This document shows positions 1 to 7,991 of a stretch of DNA of 64,000 nt, in pieces. The stretch is from Nitrospirota bacterium (lineage in GTDB: Bacteria > Nitrospirota > Thermodesulfovibrionia > Thermodesulfovibrionales > JdFR-85). The stretch lies in the NCBI GenBank assembly GCA_035873375.1, contig JAYWMQ010000006.1, forward strand, positions 1-64,000, read 5' to 3'. The notes beneath the pieces are model-generated. The model was given only the letters and a program-made list of their open reading frames with translations, searched no databases and was not told the origin of the DNA. Position 1 is the stretch's first letter; each line of letters starts with the position of its first letter. Made by a program: the position numbers and the translations under genes.

Positions 1-59
1 CGTATATGCCCCTTCCAGTATTCCTCTTTCTCTCCCTCTCTTGACCCTTTCTTTGCCAT
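1..59 (-). CDS. IS66-type accessory protein, N-terminal fragment (partial)
   Basis: A minus-strand reading frame starts with ATG at 57-59 and runs off the left edge after 19 codons. It is preceded by a strong ribosome binding site (AGGAGG, 7 bases upstream). The visible residues are MAKKGSREGEKEEYWKGHI. The pattern basic residues, then EEYW, then a basic residue plus HI, resembles the start of the small TnpA-type accessory protein of IS66-family elements, where a segment like FWRQHIEAW follows a short basic leader. Only 19 residues are visible, so the family call is inference. It could equally be an unrelated small hypothetical protein. Confidence 0.45.
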   Translation of the reverse strand, partial: MAKKGSREGEKEEYWKGHI

Positions 60-140
60 GACTCGCCTCCTTATTTTTGATTGGCTTATCATGGCATCTC
101 TTACCTCTTCCTGGGAAGATGGGCTTTATTTGACGCTTAC
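1..140 (-). mobile_element. possible IS66-family element, one end only
   Basis: The leader upstream of the partial reading frame ends, read on the minus strand from base 140, with GTAAGCGTCAAATAAAG. IS66-family terminal repeats commonly begin with GTAA followed by GC or NCG, and the first gene starts roughly 80-130 bp inside. Both fit, but the opposite end and any 8-bp target duplication (here it would be 141-148, tctgcaca) lie outside the window. Confidence 0.35.
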
Positions 141-221
141 TCTGCACAGGCAGGTAAAACTCGTTTTAGTGCTCCTAATTTTGTGCAAGTAAAGTATGTC
201 GGTATTCTTTGTTAAAGAACG

Positions 222-245
222 ATTCCCCGAACGCTTTCGGGGAAT
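222..245. repeat. isolated REP-like hairpin
   Basis: ATTCCCCGA (222-230) pairs perfectly with TCGGGGAAT (237-245) and is followed by GACGGG. It has the same design (TTCC stem, GGAATGAC tail) as the tandem units starting at 307, but a different stem sequence. It is a single copy of a related palindromic repeat. Confidence 0.6.
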
Positions 246-306
246 GACGGGAAAAAAACGACAACTGTTCAAGTTCTGGGCCTTTTTAAAGCATTAAAAG
301 AATAGG

Positions 307-627
307 TTCCGGCTAAAGAACTGCCGGAATGACAGATAGGAGATAGATTCCGGCTAAAGAACTGCCGGAATGACAGACAGGAGATAGATTCCGGCTAAAG
401 AACTGCCGGAATGACAGACAGGAGATAGGTTCCGGCTAAAGAACTGCCGGAATGACAGATGGGAGATAGATTCCGGCTAAAGGATTGCCGGAATGACAGA
501 TGGGAGATAGGTTCCGGATAAAAAACTGCTGGAATGACAGATGGGAGATAGGTTTCGGCTAAAGGATTGCCGGAATGACAGATGGGAGATAGGTTCCGGC
601 TAAAGAACTGCCGGAATGACAGATGGG
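307..627. repeat. eight tandem 41-bp hairpin units
   Basis: Units start at 307, 348, 389, 430, 471, 512, 553 and 594, so the period is exactly 41 bases; the last unit is slightly short. Each unit contains TTCCGGC, a 9-base loop (taaagaact or a variant) and GCCGGAA, followed by TGACAGA, a G-rich AGGAGATAG segment, and the next unit. Sequence changes between units are few (agaact/aggatt in the loop, gacagg/gatggg in the tail), so the array expanded recently or is kept homogeneous. There are no variable spacers and no open reading frame. It lies between the mobile-element edge and the NusG-like gene. Confidence 0.92.
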
Positions 628-657
628 AACACCGGGATGACGGATGGGGAAATTGAG

Positions 658-678
658 TTTATACACGGACTCTGATTA
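658..678. repeat. single terminal-repeat-like end, same family as 34698-34854
   Basis: TTTATACACGGACTCTGATTA matches the right end of the inverted-repeat element at 34834-34854 at 18 of 21 positions, and the reverse complement of that element's left end at 19 of 21. The bases just inside (GGGATGACGG ... AAATTGAG) also resemble the inside of the left end of the 34.7 kb element. A partner end was not found between 1 and 306, so the element is truncated, diverged or has been interrupted. Confidence 0.5.
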
Positions 679-715
679 TGAGGGGACAAATAAAAGATGT
701 TGTGATGGGGATATG

Positions 716-1234
716 CTATTTAGATGCAAGCGATACGGATTGCTTCTCTATTTCCAGACGGCAGGAGACCTCTCTGAGCAATATAAGCACCCTGTCCTTT
801 GGCCGTTCGCATAAAAAGACACCTTCAAAGCCGGTCATGGGGCCGTCTGTTATTATAAGCCTGTCTCCTGGTTTGAGTTCCTTGGCTGACAGGTCAATGA
901 ACCCGTCCTTCATCCTTGCGTGGATAGAGTCGATTATTGTCTTATCCACCATATAGGGTGACCCTGACCTGCTTCCGATGACATAACGGACACCCCTTGT
1001 GTACTTGATGAGGCGATAGTCTCTTTCAGGGTCGAATCTGGCAAAAACATAGCAGGGAAAGAGTTTCTCTACAATCATCTTCAGCCGTCCCTTATAGAAA
1101 CGTTTTTTCCTTACAGCAGGATTCAGGACATCAAAGTTGGCTGTTTGGAGGTATTTTGCAACAAGGTCCTCTTGTGAGGGTTTTGTGTAGATAACGTACC
1201 AGTTTGTGGGTTCATGAATATCGGATGTACTCAT
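716..1234 (-). CDS. NusG/RfaH-like transcription antitermination protein
   Basis: This 172-residue protein has the NusG fold order. An N-terminal NGN domain (NWYVIYTKPSQEDLVAKYL near residues 11-30, then FPCYVFARF and a GVRYVIGSRSG segment) is followed by a KOW domain from about residue 120 (LKPGDRLIITDGPMTGFEGVF). The family binds RNA polymerase and modulates pausing and termination. There is no secE, rplK or rplA next to it, so it is probably a specialised RfaH/UpxY-type paralogue rather than the housekeeping NusG. Such paralogues usually act on long surface-polysaccharide operons; the target here is unknown. It is the last minus-strand gene after the cysteine desulfurase, with a 63-base gap. 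Its ribosome binding site is weak. Confidence 0.85.
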   Translation of the reverse strand: MSTSDIHEPTNWYVIYTKPSQEDLVAKYLQTANFDVLNPAVRKKRFYKGRLKMIVEKLFPCYVFARFDPERDYRLIKYTRGVRYVIGSRSGSPYMVDKTIIDSIHARMKDGFIDLSAKELKPGDRLIITDGPMTGFEGVFLCERPKDRVLILLREVSCRLEIEKQSVSLASK

Positions 1235-1297
1235 ATGTTATACCCTATTTTATATTATTTCCCCACTAAATTCAAAGAAAAAAAGAAAAGAACCATA

Positions 1298-2410
1298 TTA
1301 TTTCCTGACGGCCCTGGCAATCAGCTCCGATGCCCTTAAAACCTCATCTTCCGTGGTATCCTTGCCCGTACTTATCCTGACGGCTGATATGGCTTCGGAA
1401 GGGCTCAGACCCATTGCGAGCAGGACATCTGAGGGGGTACAGGTGCCTGAATGGCACGCAGACCCTGCTGATATGGCAACCGTATCATTAAGGGAGTTTA
1501 CAAGGTCTGTTCCAACGATACCCTTTATTGAGATATTAAGTGTGTTCGGCAGTCTCAGGGCTGTCTCACCATTAAGTTTTATGTCCGGTATCAAATCATG
1601 GAGCTTCCGGTAGAGCATGCCGGTAACCCTCTCTGTATGTTCGACCCGCTGGGACAAGTCTCTCTTTGCAATCTCCGATGCCTTGCCGAATCCGGCAATT
1701 GCGGGAATATTCTCTGTCCCGGGCCTCAGTCCTTTCTCATGTCCCGCTCCATACGTTACTGGGTTCAGCCTTGTGCCCTTCCTGAGATAGAGTGCCCCAA
1801 TGCCTTTCGGGCCGTAGAACTTATGGGATACAATGGTTGCCATATTGCAGCCGAGTTCCCCGACGTCCAGGGGTGTTTTTCCGGCAGACTGGGCAGCATC
1901 CGTATGAAAGACTATACCCCTCTCTTTCAGTATTGCAGCAATCTCTTTAATCGGCTGAATGACGCCTGTTTCATTATTTGAGTGCATTATCGTTACAAGA
2001 ATGGTATCAGGCCGTATTTCCTTCAAAATATCTTCGGGTCTTACTGCCCCGTTATGGTCCGTACCAACGAGTGTAATTGCGTATCCCTGTTTTTCGAGAT
2101 ACTTGAGGGGGTTTGTGACAGAGGGATGCTCTATACGTGAGGAGATAATGTGTCCCTTTCCAAAGGATTGTACAAAACCGATTAAGGCGAGATTATTTGA
2201 TTCCGTGCCGCCGGAGGTAAATATTATCTCTTCCGCTCTTGCTCCAATGAGCTCTGCTACGGCTTTTCTTGCACCTTCAACAAGCTCGTGAGCCTCTTTG
2301 CCGGCTATATGAGAGCTTGAGGGGTTGCCATAGACATTCAGGGCATCACAGACGGCATCCCGTACCTCCATGTCAACTGGAGTTGTGGCATTATGGTCGA
2401 GGTAAATCAT
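1298..2410 (-). CDS. iscS: cysteine desulfurase (IscS/NifS family)
   Basis: The 370-residue class-V aminotransferase fold starts MIYLDHNATTP. The PLP lysine is Lys197 in SHKFYGPKG. The catalytic loop holds Cys319 in SAGSACHSG, with a second cysteine at 324, and the RISTG motif (RIS at 345-347) is present. It removes sulfur from cysteine and passes it as persulfide to Fe-S scaffolds or to tRNA-thiolation enzymes. No iscU, iscA or mnmA is adjacent, so the acceptor cannot be read from context. It overlaps the rapZ stop by 4 bases (ATGA type), which implies translational coupling at the end of the rpoN block. NifS and IscS cannot be separated from sequence alone. Confidence 0.93.
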   Translation of the reverse strand: MIYLDHNATTPVDMEVRDAVCDALNVYGNPSSSHIAGKEAHELVEGARKAVAELIGARAEEIIFTSGGTESNNLALIGFVQSFGKGHIISSRIEHPSVTNPLKYLEKQGYAITLVGTDHNGAVRPEDILKEIRPDTILVTIMHSNNETGVIQPIKEIAAILKERGIVFHTDAAQSAGKTPLDVGELGCNMATIVSHKFYGPKGIGALYLRKGTRLNPVTYGAGHEKGLRPGTENIPAIAGFGKASEIAKRDLSQRVEHTERVTGMLYRKLHDLIPDIKLNGETALRLPNTLNISIKGIVGTDLVNSLNDTVAISAGSACHSGTCTPSDVLLAMGLSPSEAISAVRISTGKDTTEDEVLRASELIARAVRK

Positions 2411-3276
2411 AGCTCTCTGTGTATCACCTTTATCTTGAGGTCAAATGTTGAAGAGAGGTATTGAGACAGTTCCTCTGCAATTACCGGAGACCTGTGCTGT
2501 CCGCCGGTACAGCCAACGCCGATGGTCAGGGATGAGCGGCCCTCTTTAAGATACTCGGTAACCAGGAAATTGATGAGGTCTTTGAGTTTATCAAGGAGTT
2601 TATTAGTGACAGGATTGTCCATAACGTACTTTTTTACCGGCTGATCAAGGCCGTTGAGCTCTCTCAATTCAGCAATAAAGTAAGGATTCGGCAGAAACCT
2701 TATGTCAAACAGGATGTCCACTTCCTGTGGTATTCCGAATTTGTACCCAAAAGAGATGATGTTAATACCCATAGAGGGCGTTTGGTCTCCACCAAATGCC
2801 TCCATAATAAATGACCTTAGCTGGTGGGGGGTGTATGATGATGTATCGATAACCCTGTTTGCAAGTTTTCTCAGGTATGAGAGATATTCTGCCTCTAATT
2901 TCAGGGCATTCCGAATGTCTCCGCCTGAGGTTTCAGCCAGTGGGTGAGGCCGCCTTGTCTCTTTAAAGCGCCTTAAAAGAATAGATATTTCAGCTTCAAG
3001 GAAGACAACCTCTGCATCATAATCTTCCCTGAGAGAGTTAATGGCCTCTTCAATACCGTCAACAAAACTCCTCTCCCTGACGTCAACACTTATTGCCACT
3101 TTTTTGATATTTTTTTCCGACGTGGAGAGATTAATAAAGTTTTTAAGCAATTGTGGCGGAAAATTATCTATACAGAAAAAGCCGACATCTTCAAGGGCCC
3201 TCAGGGCTACTGTTTTACCGGCACCTGAGAGCCCTGTAATAACGACTACTCTGATGGGTGCTTCATGCTGGTTCAA
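2407..3276 (-). CDS. rapZ: RapZ/YvcJ nucleotide-binding protein
   Basis: The 289-residue protein has a P-loop GLSGAGKT at residues 15-22, the GFFCIDNFPPQLL segment of the family, and the C-terminal signature TIGVGCTGGQHRSP near residues 252-265. In enterobacteria RapZ targets the sRNA GlmZ to RNase E and controls amino-sugar synthesis. In other bacteria the homologue binds ATP/GTP and its role is less clear. It overlaps the hpf stop by 14 bases. The order rpoN-hpf-rapZ matches the widely conserved rpoN neighbourhood, although no PTS-Ntr genes (ptsN, ptsO) appear here. Confidence 0.93.
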   Translation of the reverse strand: MNQHEAPIRVVVITGLSGAGKTVALRALEDVGFFCIDNFPPQLLKNFINLSTSEKNIKKVAISVDVRERSFVDGIEEAINSLREDYDAEVVFLEAEISILLRRFKETRRPHPLAETSGGDIRNALKLEAEYLSYLRKLANRVIDTSSYTPHQLRSFIMEAFGGDQTPSMGINIISFGYKFGIPQEVDILFDIRFLPNPYFIAELRELNGLDQPVKKYVMDNPVTNKLLDKLKDLINFLVTEYLKEGRSSLTIGVGCTGGQHRSPVIAEELSQYLSSTFDLKIKVIHREL

Positions 3277-3784
3277 TTAATCCGAAATCTCCATCTTTCA
3301 TTCTGTAAAGTACATTGACATTGCCACTATCTGCGCTGGTAAATACAAAGAAATCATTGCCAAGGAGTTCCATCTGCATGGCAGCCTCTTCAGGAGTCAT
3401 TGGTTTTGTGGCAATTTTTTTTCTCTGTATTATCCTGATTTCCGGATATGTGTCTGTTTCCTCAGCCGGGGGGGCTGGTTGTGCACGGTTTTCCTTGCGC
3501 TGGGTGATCTGTTTTTCCTTGTACTTCTTTGTCTGACGCTCCAGTTTCTCAACCACTTCATCAATAGAGGAGTATATTTCACCTGTTACTCCTTCTGCCT
3601 GTATCATGATTCCGTTGGCTTTAAGCAGTACCTCTGCCTTGTGTCTGTACTTCTCGACTGAGAGAGTTACGACAGCCTCTGTTATGGAAGAAAGGTATTT
3701 TTCAAATTTTCTTACTTTGCTTTCTGCATAATCTCTGAGGGCTGGGGTGATATCGAGATGACGGCCGTTGATGATAATGTTCAT
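3263..3784 (-). CDS. hpf: ribosome hibernation promoting factor, long form
   Basis: The 173-residue protein begins MNIIINGRHLDITPALRDY, typical of the YfiA/HPF S30AE domain (about residues 1-100). A basic, proline-rich linker and a C-terminal dimerisation domain (EIRIIQRKKIATKPMTPEEA to the end) make it a long-form HPF. Long HPF dimerises 70S ribosomes into inactive 100S particles in stationary phase. It sits 37 bases downstream of rpoN and overlaps rapZ. A ribosome binding site (TAAGGAGGTTAAC) precedes the start. Confidence 0.95.
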   Translation of the reverse strand: MNIIINGRHLDITPALRDYAESKVRKFEKYLSSITEAVVTLSVEKYRHKAEVLLKANGIMIQAEGVTGEIYSSIDEVVEKLERQTKKYKEKQITQRKENRAQPAPPAEETDTYPEIRIIQRKKIATKPMTPEEAAMQMELLGNDFFVFTSADSGNVNVLYRMKDGDFGLIEPA

Positions 3785-3821
3785 GTTAACCTCCTTATTT
3801 TTCGTTTTCCGGTCTTCGGTC

Positions 3822-5276
3822 TTAAAACTCCACCCTTTTTCTCCTGGAATTTGGCGGAATCCTGAGTTCTTCCCTGTATTTTGCTACGGTCCTTCTGGCT
3901 ATGGTTATGTTCTGTTGATTCAGAAAATCAGCTATCTTCTGGTCGCTGAAGGGTTTTTGGGGATTCTCTTCAGAGATTATCTTCTTTATCTGTTCCTTTA
4001 CCAGGGTGGACGAGATATCCTCGTTGTTACCCTGAAGTGAGCTGCTGAAGAAGAATCTGAAACTGAAAATTCCGTGGGGACAGGCCAGATATTTGCTGGA
4101 TGTAACCCTACTGACGGTGCTTTCGTGCATGCTGATATCTGTGGCTACATCCCTTAAATTGAGCGGTTTGATATAGCGTGGACCATAATCAAAGAACTTC
4201 TCCTGGAAGTGGAGGATGCTCTTTGTCACCTTGTAGATGGTCTTGTTCCTCTGGTCAAGACTCTTTATAAGCCATAGGGCGGAACGGAGTTTTTCCTCGA
4301 GGAACTGCTTTTCCTCCTTTGTCAGGGAAGCCTTGTTCATCAGGAGCTTTCTGTATTGATTGTTCAGCCTGATTCTCGGAAGTCCCTCATCGTTGAGGAT
4401 AATCTGGTATTCACCGTCTGTCTTCTCAATATATACATCCGGGATTACATAGTTTGTCTCATGGGACGAAAAATTTCTTGCGGGTTTCGGGTCGAGTTCT
4501 TCAATGATTTTTACAGCTATCATTATGTCTTCATAGGTTGCACCATACTGCTTTGCAATAGCTTTATACTTCTTTTTCTCAAGCTCCACAAGGTTGTTCT
4601 GCACTATCTTCTCAACCAGGGTGCCGGCAAGGCCAAGCATCTTTATCTGGATCAGCAGGCATTCCCTGAGATTTCTTGCGCCTATCCCCGGCGGGTCCAG
4701 TTCCTGAACAAGTCCAATTGCCTCTCTCACCTGCTCTACCGGGACTTTGCAGACTTCTGCCAGATCTTCATCCGACATTCTCAGGTACCCGTTGTCATCA
4801 ATATTGCCGATAATTGCCTCTGCGATAATCTGAAGCAATTCATCACTTGTATTAAGGCGGAGTTGCCAGTTGAGATGTTCGTAGAGGTTTGGGGAAGAAG
4901 ATACAAACTGTTCAAATGATGTCGGAGTATCCGTTCCAGGTGTAAAATATCCGAGGTCTCTTCCGTCACTGCTTCTTTCATCAAAATAATCATCTGCCCT
5001 GAAGGTCATGAGGTTTTCAAGGGGCGACAGCACGTCTTCTTCAGGTGTTGATTCCGGGAGTTCAGCCTCCTCGTTTTTTTGTTCTTCCTGTGTCTGTTCT
5101 TCCTGTATTTGCTCTTCCTGGAGCTCCTCAAGGAACGGGTTTTCGGTGAGTTCCTGATTCAGGGCCTGCGTTAGTTCCAGCTGTGGCAGTTGCAGGAGTT
5201 TGATGGCCTGCTGAAGCTGAGGTGTCAGGACGAGTTTTTGCGATAATTTTATTTCAAGTCTGGTTTCAAGTGCCAT
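3822..5276 (-). CDS. rpoN: RNA polymerase sigma-54 factor
   Basis: This 484-residue protein shows all three sigma-54 regions. Region I is glutamine-rich (LSQKLVLTPQLQQAIKLLQL) and contacts activators. An acidic, Gln/Glu-rich region II occupies about residues 50-85. The core-binding and DNA-binding regions follow, ending with the RpoN box ARRTVAKYRE near residue 460, which reads the -24 element. Its start overlaps the lptB stop by one base. A clear -24/-12 promoter occurs in this same window at 37060-37075 in front of a PEP-CTERM gene, giving a plausible target of this factor. Confidence 0.97.
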   Translation of the reverse strand: MALETRLEIKLSQKLVLTPQLQQAIKLLQLPQLELTQALNQELTENPFLEELQEEQIQEEQTQEEQKNEEAELPESTPEEDVLSPLENLMTFRADDYFDERSSDGRDLGYFTPGTDTPTSFEQFVSSSPNLYEHLNWQLRLNTSDELLQIIAEAIIGNIDDNGYLRMSDEDLAEVCKVPVEQVREAIGLVQELDPPGIGARNLRECLLIQIKMLGLAGTLVEKIVQNNLVELEKKKYKAIAKQYGATYEDIMIAVKIIEELDPKPARNFSSHETNYVIPDVYIEKTDGEYQIILNDEGLPRIRLNNQYRKLLMNKASLTKEEKQFLEEKLRSALWLIKSLDQRNKTIYKVTKSILHFQEKFFDYGPRYIKPLNLRDVATDISMHESTVSRVTSSKYLACPHGIFSFRFFFSSSLQGNNEDISSTLVKEQIKKIISEENPQKPFSDQKIADFLNQQNITIARRTVAKYREELRIPPNSRRKRVEF

Positions 5277-6001
5277 TATAAGGTAAACTCCTCTCCAAGA
5301 TAGGCAGACCTTACCTCAGGGTTATTGATTAGTTTCTCTGGTTCACCTTCATCCAGTACAGCTCCGTCACTGATAATATATGCCCTGTCGGTTATGGACA
5401 GGGTGTCTCTGACGTTATGGTCGGTCAGGAGTATGCCTATCCCCTTATCTTTAAGATACCTCAATGTGTTTTTTAATTCAAGTATGGCTATAGGGTCAAT
5501 GCCTGCAAAGGGTTCATCAAAGAGAATAAAAGTCGGTTTTGTGGCAAGGGTGCGTGCAATCTCGGTCCTTCTCCTCTCACCTCCCGAGAGGTGTATACCC
5601 TTCCTCTCGGAGAAGTCCTTCAGTTGAAACTCTTCAAGAAGTTTTAACAGTTCTTCCTCTATCTCTGTCTTGTTGTATCCCTTTATCTCAAGGATGGCCC
5701 GAATGTTGTCTCTTACTGTAAGGCGTCTGAAGATAGAGGGTTCCTGGGGAAGATAGCTGATTCCCATTCTTGCACGTTGATACATGGGAAGACTGCTTAT
5801 ATCCGTTTCATCAAGAAATATCTCTCCGCTGTCAGCCTTCACCATACCGACTATCATGTAAAAGGTGGTTGTCTTTCCTGCCCCGTTGGGACCGAGCAGG
5901 CCGACTATCTCCCCGGTCTTTACAGAGATATCAAGGCCTTTTACAGCGGCTTTTCCCTTGTAAGCCTTTTTCAATCCTTTGGATAATAGTTTATGGGCCA
6001 T
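5276..6001 (-). CDS. lptB: LPS export ABC transporter ATP-binding protein LptB
   Basis: The 241-residue ATPase has Walker A GPNGAGKT (37-44), the ABC signature LSGGE (138-142), Walker B FILFDEP (about 158-164) and the switch histidine in LLTDHNVRDT. The sequence around LPQEPSIFRRLTV is typical of LptB. It powers extraction of LPS from the inner membrane with LptF/LptG, which are not in this window. It overlaps lptA by 11 bases and rpoN by one. The lptC-lptA-lptB-rpoN order is the classic arrangement. Confidence 0.96.
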   Translation of the reverse strand: MAHKLLSKGLKKAYKGKAAVKGLDISVKTGEIVGLLGPNGAGKTTTFYMIVGMVKADSGEIFLDETDISSLPMYQRARMGISYLPQEPSIFRRLTVRDNIRAILEIKGYNKTEIEEELLKLLEEFQLKDFSERKGIHLSGGERRRTEIARTLATKPTFILFDEPFAGIDPIAILELKNTLRYLKDKGIGILLTDHNVRDTLSITDRAYIISDGAVLDEGEPEKLINNPEVRSAYLGEEFTL

Positions 6002-6521
6002 TTTGTTTTTTTATTATTACGCGGCTGTTTTCAACTTCTGAGCGGTCACTTGCAATATAATAAACCATCCTGTCCCCTGAGATTGTACTGTTACCCTCTG
6101 TGGCAACAGGGTTTCCGGTAAAGACGATCTTTTGCAGCTCTCTGTAATAGATGGCCTCGCCTGATGTTATCTCGCGTGCATCCTTAATAAGCTTCACGTT
6201 TCCCCTTGCCTCTATCTTTCCGACATCGCCGGCTTCTGAATAAAAGACCTTCATCCAGTCGGCATAAAGGGTTATCTTTCCCTGGCGTGCTACCACGCTG
6301 CCTTCAAACACCGCAGTATGTGCCCTGTTATCGGCTATAAGCTTCTCAGCTGTTATCTCAACCGGTTCTTCAGCTGATATCACGGCAGTCCCGAGAGACG
6401 AATCAGTTGAGGCCGGAACGCCCTTTCCGTCATGGGGTTTCTGCGCTCCTGCCATGCCTGCTGTAACAAACAGAAAGACAAAGAACACCAACAGAGTCTT
6501 AATAAAAGACTGCCCTGACAT
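5991..6521 (-). CDS. lptA: periplasmic LPS transport protein LptA (OstA-like)
   Basis: The 176-residue protein starts with a signal peptide (hydrophobic LLVFFVFLFVTAGMAGA, cleavage near residue 26). An OstA/LptA beta-jellyroll domain follows (EPVEITAEKLIADNRAHTAV ... VARQGKITLYADWMKVFY ... GNVKLIKDAREITSGEAIYY). LptA monomers form the periplasmic bridge that carries LPS from LptC to LptD. The gene overlaps lptC by 23 bases and lptB by 11, so the three are co-translated. Confidence 0.9.
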   Translation of the reverse strand: MSGQSFIKTLLVFFVFLFVTAGMAGAQKPHDGKGVPASTDSSLGTAVISAEEPVEITAEKLIADNRAHTAVFEGSVVARQGKITLYADWMKVFYSEAGDVGKIEARGNVKLIKDAREITSGEAIYYRELQKIVFTGNPVATEGNSTISGDRMVYYIASDRSEVENSRVIIKKQNGP

Positions 6522-7023
6522 CTCCGGTAACCTCCATCACCTGCGAATCCTTTATTCTTCCGCTTCTACCCGAAAGTATGTAATTCTTACCTTTAATCAC
6601 CAGTCCCTTTGAAGTAGTAAGAATGTCCTCTGACGGAAGATAGAGTAATTCCGGTGATTTAAAGGTAAATCCCTTTCCTTTGCCGTTAACCATACCAGCC
6701 AGTCTGAGCCGGCCGTTAGCAATATCATAAAAACCCTGTTTTGAATGGAGTCTTACATCTCCCTTGAAATAAAATATATTGACATCCTTTAATTCAGATT
6801 CGGTTTCATCCCGGGAAAACAGGGCCTCTTTAATCTCTGCGCGCCAGTCGGGCTTCTCTTTTTTATAATACACTACCTCGACACCTTTCATAACGGATTT
6901 CCCAGGCCCCCTGGTATAGGATGGTTTTTTATCCCCCATAGCCATCCAGACCAGGATTATTAAAAGGGTTGATGTTGCCAGCAGAAGAGATATTGTATGG
7001 TATTTTTTCATCTTAAAAAGCAT
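6499..7023 (-). CDS. lptC: LPS export protein LptC
   Basis: The 174-residue protein has a single N-terminal membrane anchor (ISLLLATSTLLIILVWMAMG) and a periplasmic LptC/YrbK jellyroll domain (VEVVYYKKEKPDWRAEIKEA ... FYFKGDVRLHSKQGFYDIANG). It accepts LPS from the LptBFG transporter and hands it to LptA. It is the first gene of the lpt-rpoN block. The true start may be the ATG four codons in (base 7011, MKKYHT), because neither start has a well-spaced ribosome binding site. The 7024-7148 gap probably holds the block promoter, but no clear -35/-10 pair was found. Confidence 0.88.
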   Translation of the reverse strand: MLFKMKKYHTISLLLATSTLLIILVWMAMGDKKPSYTRGPGKSVMKGVEVVYYKKEKPDWRAEIKEALFSRDETESELKDVNIFYFKGDVRLHSKQGFYDIANGRLRLAGMVNGKGKGFTFKSPELLYLPSEDILTTSKGLVIKGKNYILSGRSGRIKDSQVMEVTGDVRAVFY

Positions 7024-7148
7024 TCTTCCATGTAGAATTATACCATTAGCGGTTGTAATTCAGCAAATATTATGCCAGTGGCAGAAGCAGGCCTGACGCT
7101 TTAAACCTCAAAGCATTTTTTAGGGTAACAGGGGCGGTTGTTTTCTTC

Positions 7149-7931
7149 TCAGTCGCCGGTCTTTAACTGTAATCGTTGTATGGAGGTTGAACGGCCGGTT
7201 TTTTCGTCAATCTCCACTATTACCCCGCAGAGTATCCCAATCCCTTTTGCGGTCTCAAATTTTTTTGGCATCTGTGTTAGAAACTTATCAATAATCTGAT
7301 TTTTATCCACACCTATGACTGAATTTAACGGGCCGGTCATTCCCACGTCTGTAATGTAGGCGGTTCCGTTTGGAAGTATCTGCTCGTCAGCAGTCTGCAC
7401 ATGCGTGTGCGTGCCCAGAACAGCCGAAACATGTCCATCCATATAAAAGCCAAAGGCTATCTTTTCAGATGTGGCCTCAGCATGGAAATCCACAATAATT
7501 ATATCCGTCTCTTCCTTTAACCGTTTAATCTCTGCAGCAGCAGTCCTGAAGGGACAGTCCATGATGTTCATGAAGACGCGGCCCGAGACATTCATGATTC
7601 CCACTTTCCTGCCGTTTAGATTGTAGATAATACTCCCGGAGCCAGGCACCCCGGGTGGATAATTGACCGGTCTTAGAATCCGGTCCTCCTTTACAAGGAG
7701 GGCAACGGCCTCTTTTTTATCCCAGATATGGTTGCCTGAGGTCATGATATGGATACCGTAATTGAACAGCTCGGTTGCAACCTTTTCCGTTATGCCGAAC
7801 CCCCCGGCTGCGTTCTCACAGTTGGCAATCGTCAGGTCTATCTTGAAGCGGCTGATAAGTGTTGGAAGAAAGGCTGTTACCGCCTTTCTTCCAACCTTGC
7901 CCACAATGTCACCTATAAGCAGAACTCTCAC
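7149..7931 (-). CDS. ymdB: YmdB-type metallophosphoesterase (2',3'-cAMP phosphodiesterase family)
   Basis: The 260-residue protein begins MRVLLIGDIVGKVGR and carries the TIGR00282 metal-binding motifs NCENAAGG, SGNHIWDK, VDFHAEATSEK and GTHTHVQTAD. These supply Asp, Asn and His ligands for a dinuclear metal site. In Bacillus the homologue hydrolyses cyclic nucleotides and influences biofilm and sporulation decisions. It lies directly downstream of rny (60-base gap), a conserved pairing. The gene is the B. subtilis ymdB, not the unrelated E. coli macro-domain ymdB. Confidence 0.92.
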   Translation of the reverse strand: MRVLLIGDIVGKVGRKAVTAFLPTLISRFKIDLTIANCENAAGGFGITEKVATELFNYGIHIMTSGNHIWDKKEAVALLVKEDRILRPVNYPPGVPGSGSIIYNLNGRKVGIMNVSGRVFMNIMDCPFRTAAAEIKRLKEETDIIIVDFHAEATSEKIAFGFYMDGHVSAVLGTHTHVQTADEQILPNGTAYITDVGMTGPLNSVIGVDKNQIIDKFLTQMPKKFETAKGIGILCGVIVEIDEKTGRSTSIQRLQLKTGD

Positions 7932-7991
7932 AATAAATAAGTATCCTGTCGCATGCCAACAAGCCGCAATTTCCAGTTCACAACAGTGTAT

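Noticed and set aside
307-627. CRISPR array
   Set aside because: The 41-base period has no variable spacers; the whole unit is repeated, each unit holds a hairpin, and no cas genes are nearby.
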